From the NCBI GenBank assembly GCA_001414345.1, contig LLCB01000440.1:1-36680 (forward strand): a stretch of 36,680 bases of DNA, in the 5' to 3' direction. Source of the stretch: Hymenoscyphus infarciens (taxonomy: Eukaryota; Ascomycota; Leotiomycetes; Helotiales; Helotiaceae). This document shows positions 1 to 10,887 of the stretch, in pieces (the first letter of the stretch is position 1; each line of letters starts with the position of its first letter). The position numbers and the translations under genes are program-made. Under the pieces are notes generated by a model. It was not told the DNA's origin and made no database searches. It saw nothing but the letters and a program-made list of their open reading frames with translations.

Positions 1-480
1 ACTAAAAGTCCTCTTTTATATAACCTTTCTAATTAACTAATTATTTATTTATATGCTTTTAGTCTATTATAGACTAAAAACCACCTACTTTTAGTCTATA
101 ATAGACTAAAAGTCCTCTTTTATATAATCTTTCTAATTAACTAATTATTTATTTATATACTTTTAGTCTATAATAGACTAAAAGTCCTCTTTTATATAAC
201 CTTTCTAATTAACTAATTATTTAATTATATACTTTTAGTCTATTATAGACTAAAAACCACTTACTTTTAGTCTATTATAGACTAAAAACCACCTACTTTT
301 AGTCTATTATAGACTAAAAACCTTCTAGTTTATTAATTATTTAAAATATAAATCTTTTATTCTATTATATATTAAATATCTCTAGAACTTATCTCTTCTA
401 AGCCTTCTACTCTATTATCTACTAAACGTATACATAGAAATATATATTTAATTAAATAATATATAATACTTTTTAGTCCT
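1..480. other. AT-rich, RIP-like repeat block
   Basis: Very AT-rich sequence with no plausible gene. Its first 320 bases are the palindrome array listed separately. The rest (320-480) is low-complexity AT with CpT/ApG but hardly any CpA/TpG, as expected after RIP. Composition changes to ordinary genic DNA at about 485-530. The block probably continues left of the window. Confidence 0.75.
57..319. repeat. Tandem array of six 23-bp palindromes
   Basis: A 23-bp near-perfect palindrome (TTTTAGTCTAT, one central base, ATAGACTAAAA) occurs at 57-79, 89-111, 161-183, 233-255, 265-287 and 297-319; bases 1-7 are the end of a seventh. Copies are separated either by a 49-bp spacer (8-56, 112-160 and 184-232, nearly identical) or by a 9-bp spacer (80-88, 256-264, 288-296). 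The centre alternates between T and A. Each unit can fold into an 11-bp stem. Origin unknown: a satellite or a transposon subterminal array are both possible. Confidence 0.9.
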
Positions 481-1855
481 TTTAGTCACGTTTCTTTTAA
501 TACTGTTAAAGGCTGATTTTACACGTGATACCTACGCGCTAACAAAGCTCAAAAGGCGACGTGGTTATACCGACGTTAGACGAGTCATATAGCCCTTAAG
601 AGGGCTAGTCATAACGTTATAACCTGGCCCTCCTAAGGCTCGGGCTCGCTTCTTTTTGCATGCCTGTGGTGCCTCGAAAATAAAAGGTCCTTTCGGCTTC
701 CTAAAGCGGTCAATTATCCCGATAAGCTTGCATCCCGAATCTGGTTTCCATTGGCTTGAAACTGTACGTGTGCGGCGTGTTGTTGGAAGAATGATTCCGG
801 TGGCTTGCAAAATTTGGAAGCTAAGATCTTTGGGATTTGTGGTTTAGAGTGCGTGGGGGTTTGTTACGTTATGTTTGGGACGAACTATGGGAGGCGATTG
901 GCAGGGATGGAAAGGGGAGTAAGCACGTGATTGGACCCAAAAAAATAAATTGGGGAGGGGGCTTTCGTGTGATTCACGCTTGGTTCTTTGATTACTTACA
1001 AATAGACTGTTTCTCGTACTAGCCTACGAGGAAATCTTGTGGGATAAATTTCCAATATTCGCAAGTTTACCCTTCTTGAAAAGAAGCCCGAATATTCGTG
1101 GCGTTTTAGACAAGTTTGCCGAGCCCCCTGTAATTCACTAGGGAAAGCGGCAAGGGGGCCAAGGGCTGTACCGTTGTCAGTCAGTGCAAGCCAGTCATAT
1201 CACCCGTGGACATACCCGGGATAAATAAAGTAACCAACAAGTTTTGTTTTGATATTTATGTTTTGTACAAAAGAGAGGGTAGTGAGCAAGCGGAGAAATT
1301 ATGTCCATGGAGTTAGAAAAAAGCTTTCCGCGGACCCCGGAAATGAATGGAGTCTTCTCCAGCTTCCCCACTAATGTAAGTACTACTAAGTAATGAGTTT
1401 CCAAGTTTGCGCCGAACCTGGAAGTGGGCTCGGCTCACTTGGGTTTGTTCCGGTTTATGGTAGCGTTTCGCGGTCTACTCTCCCCCCCCCCTAATTAAAT
1501 GTTATTTCAGACAGCTGGGAGGGAACCTTGAAATCGTGCGGGTGTTGCACCAAAAAAAAGAAGGTTCAGGTTTAACGTTGATTTAGGGGCGGGGAAGAGT
1601 GCAGACAATTAAGTGGGGGAGATCCCAAGAAGCTCGAGCAAGTGTACACCCTAAGCGAAGCCTCCCTGAATGATACCGTTGGCAGCAGAGAAGAAAGGTA
1701 GTAAACAATATCAAATTGTTCCCCAACTATGTAAAACCTTTGGAAGTCGCTTTCATACACCCGATTTTCCCTCCAAATTCCAACCAATAAATTACAAGCC
1801 CCTCCTTCCCTCACGCCACAATACTATACACATCCCCCCTTCTCCTATACCCCCT
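481..1855. other. Gene-free flank of the first gene island
   Basis: No gene is supported. Short ORFs on both strands lack good ATG contexts, splice signals or recognisable motifs. CACGTGAT occurs at 522-529 and 924-931. There is a C-run at 1482-1491. The right part should carry the 3' end and terminator of the minus-strand gene that stops at 1856. Confidence 0.6.
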
Positions 1856-3345
1856 CTAATCAGAATCAAAGAAAGTCTTCTTATCCTTTCCAACCCCAGC
1901 ACTCTCGCCATTTCCATCCGTCCTCGAAATGTTAACTTGCACGGTCTTCATTATCTCCCCCTGTTTCGGCTGTACGCCCTTCGTCCCATCCTCGTTCTGC
2001 AAAATCGTTTCTTGACTCTCATTCCCCGTATGATGACCTCCTGGTGTGTATTTCGTGTTTGCCGTTTCGCCGCCGGCGGATTTGGTGAAGACGGCCATGT
2101 TGTGACTGTTTGATCCTTGGGGATGGTAGCCGCTGGAGCCGCGAGCGTTGAACCATTTGAAGAGGGGTGTGAGGACGGGGAGGGAGGTGAGGATGATCTG
2201 GTGAGGGGTTTGGTTAGTTGTGCATTTTCTTGGGGCTTCGCTCGCTTCCCATCGTGGAAAGAGAGGAGGAAGAAAAGAAAAGAAAAGACTTACCCCAACA
2301 TTCATCTCCACATTACCCCACAAAACCAAGAGCGTAGAGTTTCCATTCCCAAAAGCCACAACCTTGGTCTGCGACATTCTCAAACCTGAGCAAATAGTCG
2401 TAAACAGACCCAGAACAAAAACCCCAATCACACCGTACTTCTTTCGATTGGGCATCTGGAGTTTAAGCATAAACGGTATAGGAAGTAAGAAGATGGTGAC
2501 ATCAAAAGCCATTACGATCGCAGAGAGACTGTAATTGACTGGCGCGTTTTGAAGACACTTTCCCGGGGTTCTTGGCAACCATGCCTTTCTGACCTATGCA
2601 AGAAGAATGTTAGCGACATTGCAGATGGTTTTGTTTTGCTGGTGGGACAACTTACGGGGTCGCAGTTCAAGAGCAGCACTAGGATGAATGATAGATGGGC
2701 CATGATGCAAGTAATCATGACTCCCCAAACAACCAGACGATATGTTCGTTGTGCCACTGAGAGAATCCGGAGATAACTCAGACACAGAGCTACTTTGAAT
2801 AATAGAATTCCCATCATGTAAAAAGGTCTTCCGGCATAATTGACCTACCGAAACTCGTCAAATTCCGAAATCTTTGCATCCATATTTCATAAAACAGCTC
2901 CTGGGGCTCTGGAGGCACTTACTGCTGAGTATTTGTCCAAGTTGATCGCCGGTCGCAACGCTAACGGTAGGCCCAGCCCATATCTCGATTCTGCCAGGGA
3001 GTTAGATCTACCATCTTCGAGATTCGCGATGCTGGTGAGGCCATCATCGGGTCAGTGTGAGCTTACGAGTGAGGGTTAAAGCTTGATAAATAATACTACA
3101 ACACTGCAAAAAGGAAGTGATCAGCATTCCATCTTCACCGTAACTCCACCAGGAGAACAAGAACTTACAGCCGCCGCAACAATACACCAGTCATCAGGGC
3201 CCGGCCTCCTGAGGATCGATACTCGCACGTAAACTCTCAACCCAACAATGATTAACATCAACAGCAACAGAGGAATTGAAACTCCCAAGATGAGAGGGTA
3301 ATTTGACTGCGCGTCAACCTCGGCCGAAGCATTGAGAACGTACAT
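1856..3345 (-). CDS. Fung_rhodopsin-family seven-helix membrane protein (PTH11-like/SAT4-like), 6 exons
   Basis: Spliced model, minus strand: exons 3345-3169, 3103-3067, 3014-2923, 2844-2656, 2593-2294 and 2197-1856, giving 378 residues in one frame. Family marks: RVYVRV then RRPGPDDW after helix 1 (about 37-53), RYGLGLPLALRP (82-93), YAGRPFYMMGI (105-115), FKVALCLSYLRIL (118-130), two loop cysteines (163, 178), LLPIPF in helix 5, and EMNVGIILTSLPVL across the last splice in helix 7. A polar tail of about 105 residues follows. The family (Pfam Fung_rhodopsin) holds fungal plasma-membrane proteins, some resembling the receptor PTH11; no lysine is seen in helix 7, so retinal binding is not suggested. 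The ATG at 3345 has a good context (A at -3); the frame extends to 3432 only through a non-ATG codon. The weakest boundaries are the 52-nt intron 3066-3015, whose acceptor is AAG, and the tiny exon 3103-3067. Ligand unknown. Confidence 0.85.
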
Positions 3346-4325
3346 CTTTACTGTTTGAAGGAAATCTCGAAGATCTGGAGAAAGGGATTGAACAAGAGAG
3401 CACGGTATATACCCAAAGTCAACAAGATCCACAGAGCTCCAAGAAATTACAAAAAAGTGGGATCACATCAGAGGTTTATGAAGAGACAACTTCCACAAAT
3501 GTTGACTGGAAAAGCCCCTAAACAACCATCACGGATCGAAAGACTGCCATTGTGCACACATGGTTGCAGCAGAGTTAGATCGAAAACTTTCACCCGTTTC
3601 CAAATCCCCGTACAATCCCAACTGCCTCATGGCACTCAGGGTAGTTTACTTTTCTGTGCCGCCGCCTAACTGTGACAGCGAAGACCGAGAGGAAAGGGTA
3701 GGAAGCACTTCCACGCTTCGATGTAACGAACCCACGAACCCAGCTTGTGAGAGCCGAACTGCTCATTCAGAGTGCATTTACATGCCTGTGAGCGAGCCAA
3801 TCACCATCCTTTCCCACGAACGGTGGTCACGGCACTTTATCCGTGCCTCACTCCGGGGCTGGCACCCCTAACGTTCCGGTCCGGAAAATATCCCATGCGG
3901 TGGGGTGGGGTTCGTATGGTGTGATGGAAATGTAACTATAAACAGTTAGGCGGCGAGTAAAGTTTGCTGGTTGGATGAAAGTTGGTGGGGGTGTGTAGCA
4001 GATATGCAAGTACGAGGCAAAGAAGACGCAAGGAGAAAAAGCAAGAAAGTTGGGGTTTGATAGGAATCGATCGTCGTCCCCCCAAAATGAATGACTTGCT
4101 TGAGCTTTGAGTTTATAAAGACTGGACGACAAGTACCAACAGAAGAAACATATTTAAGGTTTGAGGTTATCGAGTTCAAGCCAAAAAACAAAAACCGAGA
4201 CACAACCAACGGAAGGCAAAGTCTCACGTTCAGACTCGGCCGAGATCCATGATGTTAAATTAAAAGCACATCGAATCAAGCCCGTGGCTTCCCAGCCGAC
4301 CGCGAAGTCATGGAAAAGAAAATCA
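3346..4325. promoter_or_regulatory. Intergenic: promoter side of the Fung_rhodopsin gene, 3' side of the monooxygenase
   Basis: Both flanking genes are on the minus strand, so this 980-bp stretch holds the monooxygenase 3' flank and the Fung_rhodopsin gene promoter. Several ORFs of 90-150 codons cross it on both strands, but none has a family motif, convincing start or splice pattern. No specific regulatory site was recognised. Confidence 0.5.
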
Positions 4326-5717
4326 TCATGCCGTAGCTGGCGGCCACCGCCCACCAATCAACGGACAATCATCCGTGATAAGATCCCAGTGATGTCCATC
4401 CAAGCAAGCCTGCCGACTTTTCAAAACGGCTGCCTGGCATCGCGGCTTCATCTCCTCCTCGTAGAGTTGGATGGCTCGCTTCTGATCCACCTCACCGCTC
4501 TTCACTTTGATGAGCAAGTCGATGAGAAGAGCTCCATCGAGAACACCATGATTCGCGCCTTCACCACGATACATGGTCATAGAATGAGCTGCGTCTCCTA
4601 CTAAAGTCACTTTGGGATCGCTCTTCCAGTCCAGCACTGGATAATCCGCGAGCGTGAACGTGGTGATTCGCTCGCTGTCATCGGGAATCCCATCGAAGAG
4701 ACGCTTGATCGGCCCAGCGAAGCCCTTTGCTCTCTCTTTCATGAAGGCCACCCGTTCCCTGTTTGTGGGAGGAACAGAATCTTTTTCTGGGTCTTTGAAT
4801 TCCCAGCTCGTGAATACAAGGCCGTCGAAGGGATTTTTGCCATCCTCCTGCTCAAACAACTCCTGGACACTGTACCAAACATAGCTCGAGGTCTTCGGGT
4901 GAAGGCCACCGAACAAAAGGGGATCCAAAGCACGAGCTTCAAGGCCTTCCTCGTAAGTGAAGTGCCGTATTGCTGCGAGGACTTTGATGGGAAGTTCTGT
5001 CAACTTGGACTTCTCTTCATCATTGATCAGGCATTTCCTCACTAAATCCCAAGTTAGCCTCGGGCACGACAGGAGCACCTCATTCGGGATATTGAGGATC
5101 TTGCGAGGAGAAGAACCCCGAGAAGAAAGACGAACCTTTACTATGATTTCCGTCTGCCCCAATCAACATGGAGCCTTTCGCTACGGTACCATCTTGAAAT
5201 TGAACCTCAACGGTTCCATCAGGGAGGTCCTTGTAAGAGACGACGACTTTGCCCCATTGGATATCAATATTCCTAGATAAAAGATTGAGAAGCTTCAACC
5301 GGTTGAGGCGAAGTCTCTCCTTGGTGGGAGGGATCTTGTAACGAATTTCTCCTGTTTCCGCATTCAGGAAGAGGAAATTGCCCGAATCTAATTTCAAAGT
5401 CGGGTCGACGGTGGCCTGGAAACGCATGTATCATGAGTACGAGGGGGAAGACCAAGATATGCGTGGGAAAGACTTACATTTGGGAGTTCCTTAGCTAGGT
5501 CTTCATCAATGGTTCTTCTCAGAGAGTTTAGAGCCCAGTGAAGAGTCAAGGCCCATCCTTGAGATTTTGAGGTACGATCTGGATCCCGCTCGAAAATGGT
5601 GAAGGGAATCCCATTCTTCTTGCATCCTTGAGCAATTGTCAAGCCCACGATCCCCGCACCCGCAATCAGGACATGTAAACCCGCGTTGCTGGGCCTGTCC
5701 TCGCTTGTGGACGCCAT
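4326..5717 (-). CDS. FAD-dependent monooxygenase, PHBH/salicylate-hydroxylase-like, 3 exons
   Basis: Exons 5717-5478, 5415-5136 and 5041-4326 encode 411 residues. Introns are 62 nt (GTAAGT donor, TTTCCAG acceptor) and 94 nt (GTTCGT donor, GCTAAC branch, TTTAG acceptor). All three flavin motifs are present: Rossmann GAGIVG at 20-25 with the ribose-binding acidic residue in FERD (Glu43), the DG motif GADGNHSK at 166-173 followed across intron 2 by VRKC, and the GD motif LVGDAAHSM at 320-328. About 410 residues is normal for class A flavoprotein monooxygenases, which use NAD(P)H and O2 to hydroxylate or epoxidise aromatic or polyketide-like substrates. No signal peptide, so probably cytosolic. 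The start ATG at 5717 is about 14 codons before the FAD-binding strand, as usual. It is divergent from the sugar-porter gene, hinting at a shared pathway. The substrate cannot be read from sequence. An apparent frameshift after GADGNHSK is intron 2, not a lesion. Confidence 0.92.
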
Positions 5718-6467
5718 GATTTACAGATTCAGTTCGTGGCTGCCTCGTGTTGTCCAGGTTGGTAGATGTGTTGAACCAATATTTAGAAATTCAGGTTGCA
5801 ACGCATTAGAATTCGACCTCTTGGAATTATTGTGCGCCAAAGCAAAGGGGGAAAGCAAAGCGGCGCTTGATCTGGGGAGTGGGGAATGTGGTGTTGGCAG
5901 GGGCACGTGGAGTGAGCCGTTTTTGACCCTCTTGCAGATTGAGGAAAGCACGATGGAAGAGCGGGCCAGAACTATGGAACAACCAAATCCACGTTGGCAT
6001 GTTGCTCCACGTGTGACACCAGATCTAAGCAGATGTCCCCCGTATCCACGACGTAAAATTGTTCCAGAACCCAAACTCAAGGGAAGAATTTCTCAAAGAT
6101 GCAAGCGACTTTGCGTTACAGTCACCGTGTATGGAAGAAATGGAAGAACATGCAGCATTGTCTAGGGTTGAAACGCACCTAAGCGGGAATAATTAGAAGC
6201 CTGCTTGTCGGGTCGCTTCCATAGAATTTATTTGCTGCAATGCAACGGCGTGGACGGTCCGGGGTCTGCATGTATTGGGTTGCATTGAAACCAGCCCAGG
6301 AGGGGTGTAAAGTCCGTAATCTCATGTACCTGTGAAGATACTTAAATGATAGAGGGGTATTCCTGGTTAAACTTTTTTACGCCTTCTCTGCATGTGCTGA
6401 ATCTTACCTTTCGTCCAATATTCTCATTTCTCATCTTCGCGCTCTTCGCGAATCGGAAATCGCAAAC
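5718..6467. promoter_or_regulatory. Divergent promoter region, monooxygenase/MFS
   Basis: 750 bp between two divergently transcribed start codons. Two CACGTG boxes lie at 5904-5909 and 6008-6013 (bHLH-type sites) and a CCAAT box at 6414-6418, 50 bp before the transporter ATG. The arrangement allows shared control of both genes; the binding factor is inferred from the motif only. Confidence 0.6.
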
Positions 6468-8246
6468 ATGTCGACGACTTTGGGGTTGCTATCGAAGCAT
6501 AGAGGTGCGGTGGCTGTGGCAATGACAGCGAGCACTGCTTCGCTGTTGTTTGGTTATGATACTGGTGTTGCGGGCTCGGTTCTTGCGCTCAAGAGGTTGG
6601 CGTGACCAAGTCGGTATGAAATGGGACCATTTTCTAATCGCAACGTAGTTTTTCGACCGAGTTCAAGATCTCGACAAACGCAGCAAAGGCAGCCGAAGTC
6701 TCTTCGAACATTGTAGCATTACTGAACGCAGGCGCTTTTTTTGGGGCTCTTTTGCCAGCGTTATTGTCGCGTTTTGTTGGGCGAAAGCCAATGATGACCA
6801 TAGCGGCTGCCTTCTTAACGCTTGGAGGAGTTCTTCAAACAGCCACTCCACCACCAAACTTGGCCATGATGTATGCGGGTCGCGTTATCTCTGGATTTGG
6901 GGTCGGTATGGTCAGTAATCTGACCCCTGTATACGTTGCAGAAACATCACCAAAAGAGCTCCGTGGACTCCTCATGTCTTTGTTCGAAATGTTTCTGGTA
7001 TCTGGAGGATTTCTTGCATACTGGACGACATATGGCTGTGCTCTTCACATGAAGCCAACGAGCGCGCAATGGAGAACTCCCCTCAGTATCCAGATTATCC
7101 TTGCTGGAATCGTCCTGGTTTCGTCCTTCTTGATCGTCGAATCTCCTCGGTGGTTGGCGAAACAAAACAGATGGGATGACGCCGAAAAGTCGCTCAGCTA
7201 CCTTCGAGGCCTTTCCTCCGAGGATCTCGAGCTGAAGACTGAACTTGCCGAGATCCACGCTCAAATCGATGAAGAGATCCAAGCGACTTCAGGACGCTCA
7301 GTCAAGGAACTTCTTCAAAGCCAGAATCTCATGCGGCTCTTCTGGGCTTCCGGTATTGGTTTCTTCTCCATCTGGAGTGGTCAAACGGCACTTTTGTATT
7401 ATGGACCAGCCGTCTTCAAGCAAATTGGTTTCACAGGCCAAAACCCGGCACTCTTTGCAAGCGGGATGTTTACTTGCATCAAGGTTGTCGTCACAGTTGC
7501 GTTCTTGGCTGTCGGTATTCAGAAGTTTAAGAGAAAGACGTTGTTGGCGGTTGGAAGTTTCGGAATGGCAGTAATGCTCTTCTCTCTTGGAGCTATCCTG
7601 AAAACTCATCCTCCTGTTGCTGGAAAGGCTACCAACAACACCCCTAGTGGGCGATCGATGGTAAGTTCTGAGTCTTCTCGCTGGCACTTGTACTCCACTG
7701 AAATTTCCTAGATGGCTGTTATTTATATCTACATCGCCTTTTACAGTGGAACTTGGGGACCACTCAACTGGGTGTATATGGGAGAGTAAGTTTTCTCCCC
7801 TCAGCTCCTGGATTATGTACTGACTTGCGTAGGATCTTCCCGACAAGAATTAGAGATTACGGAATGGCAATTTCCGTTATGCTTGTCTGGGTTTGCAACT
7901 TTGTTGTTTCCAAACAAACTCCGCTTATTGTTTTGAACATCGGCTGGAAGACTTGGATGGTAAGCTTTTTTCTCCGGCCCAAAGAAAAGATGATGACTTG
8001 TACTAATTTTTCAATCAGATTTTCGGGACCTTCAATGCCGCCGCATTTATTTTCTCACTATTTCTTCCCGAGACAAAGGGTGTCTCCTTGGAAGATATGG
8101 ATATCTTGTTCAAGGCTGTTGATGAGACTACTCGTCGTCGTGATGTTGAAGAGCATATCGGAGTGGTTGCTAAGTCTGATAAACCTGAGAGCACCGCTGC
8201 TTCAGACTCAAAAGACCCAACTCTTGAGACGAAAGAGCTCAACTAG
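6468..8246 (+). CDS. Sugar-porter-type MFS transporter, 5 exons
   Basis: Exons 6468-6595, 6649-7660, 7712-7785, 7833-7959 and 8019-8246 join in frame to give 522 residues, typical for a 12-helix sugar porter. Introns are 53, 51, 47 and 59 nt. Marks in order: GYDTGVAGS in helix 1 (29-37), GRKP in loop 2-3 (87-90), GRVISGFGVG near 120, PVYVAETSPKELRG, ESPRWL at 207-212 (usually PESPRW; the leading Pro is Val here), GPLNWVYMGEIFPTR across introns 2-3, NFVVSKQTPLI, and FLPETKG ending at 468. The cytoplasmic tail is hydrophilic. It should be a plasma-membrane proton symporter for a sugar, polyol or quinate-like solute; substrate not decidable. The first donor (AG/GTTGGC) is unusual, but the join gives the conserved helix-1 continuation LKSFSTEF. 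ATG context is good (A at -3). Confidence 0.93.
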
Positions 8247-9507
8247 ATGAGGAAGATATTTGCTGGACAAAACCGCTAGATTTATATAGAGACTGTTGAT
8301 AGAATCGTTCGAGCGTGCTCCCTATTACTCTTGTCTAGTGTCATGCTTTTCAACCGTCACGCCTAGAAGGTGGAAACTGGGTCTTCCTTTTGCTGACAGC
8401 GTCAAAAGTATTTTAAGTAGAGCATCCCGTCTTCGTACTCGAGTACACGTTCTGAACCGCCGCCATGAGGATACAAAGATAGGGGATCGTGCCTTCCCTT
8501 TCGACCACCTCCTATCACTCGTCGAAAGTACAAGTAGAGAGAGAGAGAGAACATGGAGAAGGCAGGAACGATTTTAAGCCACAGGAAACGCGCCTTGACG
8601 CGGAAAGCGGCAAATCCCCAAGTTGGGGATCTGGGTTTACTCCGCTCCGCACGTGACGATGCTCCATTCTTCCGTGTGGCGCATTTTCAAATGTAACTTC
8701 GTCCCTTTCTCTATCCATTCATGCTCAACCAACTCATAGAAAACCACATCCCGTCTTATAATATCCAAGAAATCAAGATCTCCCTCCAGTGGCTCTGAAT
8801 TACAGTTCTTAGAAGTTTCCAAGATTGTCGGCTTTTTCTATAGCCCTCCACCACTTTTGGGGCTTGGGCCTGGATCTTCTCTCCTCCGTCCGCATGGGAC
8901 TATTGCTCTAGAAGCTTTCGGAAAGTTGTCTCCCGGGTTTTCTACGTCTTCTTGAAAGAATAGGACGATGGTCCTTGTGTTGCCTTGTGATAGCTCTGCC
9001 CTCTTCTTTGGCGGGTTAGATCTAGATCTTTTCTCGAAATTTGAAAATGCACTCGAGGCATAACTTCTACTGCTTTCCTTTCCTTTATTGATTTTTATTG
9101 GAACATTCTGTACATTCTGTACATTCTTCTTTTGGTGGATTTGTCGTCAAGTAGACAACAGGTTGCTTTTGAGAATCATGGAATTACCCTCTTTTTCTGC
9201 GTCTTCAATTGTGTTGGTTTCTGACATCTTCATCGTCTTACCCCGTTTTGTATGCCAAGATCCTTCTCTCAGCCCCCATGCCACTGGCGCCAATAGACGG
9301 GACCAACAAGCCAACCAACTGAGGGGAATATGAGCACCACAAGATAGCATTCGACAGGTTTCAGCAACAAAAAGCAACGGGTCATCTCACTTTCGCCCGA
9401 AGGCTCGCATCGCAGCCTTTCTGCAGTTGAGTCCCCTCAAAGGCAGAACTGGAATTCTTCGTGATCTCGAGGACGTCCCCTTTTCGAAGTTTCGCGACTC
9501 TGTTGAG
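8247..9507. other. Intergenic region, MFS 3' flank and promoter of the next gene
   Basis: No supported gene over 1.26 kb. It holds a short GA microsatellite near 8535-8552, a CACGTG at 8650-8655, and a 9-bp motif (ACATTCTGT) repeated about 2.8 times at 9103-9127, some 380 bp before the next start codon. Both flanking genes are on the plus strand. Confidence 0.6.
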
Positions 9508-10887
9508 ATGTTATCCACCATGTTATTCCTCACACTTACTCTCCTTCTGGGAGTGAGCTTCGCTCAGAGACCAACGAATGCGACGATATGCGATTACTAC
9601 ACCGTCAAACTCTATGGAGCCAACACAACGGAAACGCAGAACAAGTTGATGCAGGGGATCATCTCTATGGCATTTGGTGGAGGAGCGGGACTTCCAAATA
9701 CAAGTGATATCACAGGAGTTTTCAACCCCGGCTTTTTCCAAGGGACGAATATGGATCTGCGATCTTACTTTGATGGATCGAAAGCCTCTTCGAATCTGAA
9801 TAATGTTGCTGTTGGGATTAACTGGTTGGACGGTGGTGGTTCACAACCTTTGAACAATTTCCTTAATACGAATGCGAATCAGCTTATATTGACCAATACA
9901 ACGAATCAATAGTAGGGAACCTCATTAGTTCGTCTCCGAATTTGGTGGTATCATACTAACCTCCCCAGTCGCCTCTTCGCGCATTGGACATTTGCATTCA
10001 GTCGACTATTCGGTTGCACGCAACCCAAACCTCTTCCCCCCTCAGAAAGTAAATTTCTCAGTCCTGCCTACGTTCACAAATACATGAACCTAAACTACAC
10101 CGAAGTAGGATACTTCATCGACCAACTTACACGAGCAAGCATGCATTACGGATTCTCAGACCAAGACAGATTAACACTCAGTACATCCATGAATGCCCAA
10201 TACAACATCCGCTGCTCGCCCGCACGAGAAACAAGTCCAACTCTCGGTCCCCAACTTTACTCAATCTGCCAAAACGAGACCTGTCCCCTCGCACAACCAG
10301 CAGCAGACTGTGCAGCCTACAGCGACATACAGCCTTCCATCTCCAAAGCAGCAGGACTCGCAACCTCAACCGGCGCCGCCTCGCCAACATCAACCTCCTC
10401 CTCATCCACAAGCTCAACAACAACAAGTACTCCACAAACCTCGTCCGCATCTCCTTCCCAAAGCGCAGCACCAGCAGCTCTCTCCCCCGGCGGAATAGCA
10501 GGCTCAGCAATAGGCGGGACCGCAGTCCTGCTCGCCTTCGTAGGTCTAATAATCTTCCTCCTTCGTCGCCGCAATCCCAAAGATCCCTATCGCCCTGAGC
10601 CTTCGAATGCCTCCTACACTTCGCAAGGATATATTGATCACCATGCTAGTGTTCTCTCGGGACATACATCGAATACGGCGCATGATCCGAGGGTAGAACA
10701 GTGGATGCAGGAGGCTCCTCCGACCCCTTATGTTCCCCCGGTGGAAATGGAGCAGCCGGCGTCTTATAATGGTTTTGGAGGGCAGGGGAAGGATGGACAT
10801 ATGAGTACGAGTACGACGGGGTATTTGAGTCCTAGTCCGGTTTCGCCGCATCATTCTAGTACGCCTTCGCAGCACCATCGTTATTGA
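9508..10887 (+). CDS. Uncharacterised type I membrane protein with large secreted ectodomain, 2 exons
   Basis: Exons 9508-9911 and 9969-10887 give 440 residues; the 57-nt intron has an ACTAAC branch site and CCCCAG acceptor, and the phase-2 join restores the frame that otherwise stops at TAG. Layout: signal peptide about 1-20 (hydrophobic LFLTLTLLLGVSFA), ectodomain about 21-265 with several N-glycosylation sequons and cysteines including CDYYTVKLYG near the start and CQNETCPLA near its end, Ser/Thr/Pro-rich stretch about 266-306, one membrane helix about 309-333 (small residues, then FVGLIIFLL and stop-transfer RRR), and a basic/proline-rich cytoplasmic tail of about 105 residues. The ectodomain resembles an uncharacterised fungal family I recall as hypothetical proteins (CDYYT start, DGGG, GYFI, CPLA). 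The layout resembles fungal wall-sensor proteins, but function is unknown. The ATG at 9520 is an alternative start. Confidence 0.85.

Noticed and set aside
57..319. CRISPR-like repeat/spacer array
   Set aside because: The spacers are repeats themselves (two lengths, near identical), the unit is a full palindrome, and the host is a fungus.
565..1404. ORFs of 60-81 codons left of the Fung_rhodopsin gene
   Set aside because: Overlapping frames on both strands, no motifs, mostly non-ATG starts and no splice support.
3346..3432. N-terminal extension of the Fung_rhodopsin protein to 3432
   Set aside because: The frame at 3432 opens with a non-ATG codon; the first ATG with good context is at 3345, at the normal distance from helix 1.
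3355..4604. ORFs of 90-147 codons between the first two genes
   Set aside because: They overlap each other on both strands or shadow the monooxygenase exon and have no recognisable domain.
5042..5162. Frameshift disrupting the FAD monooxygenase after GADGNHSK
   Set aside because: The shift disappears with a 94-nt intron (5135-5042) that has a GCTAAC branch site and TTTAG acceptor; the join gives the canonical GADGNHSK-VRKC.
9427..9507. Longer N-terminus for the ectodomain protein
   Set aside because: It begins at a TTG codon; starting at ATG 9508 places a clean signal peptide at the N-terminus.
10178..10878. Arg- and Leu-rich ORFs antisense to the ectodomain protein
   Set aside because: Low-complexity shadows of the Ser/Thr-rich and proline-rich coding strand.
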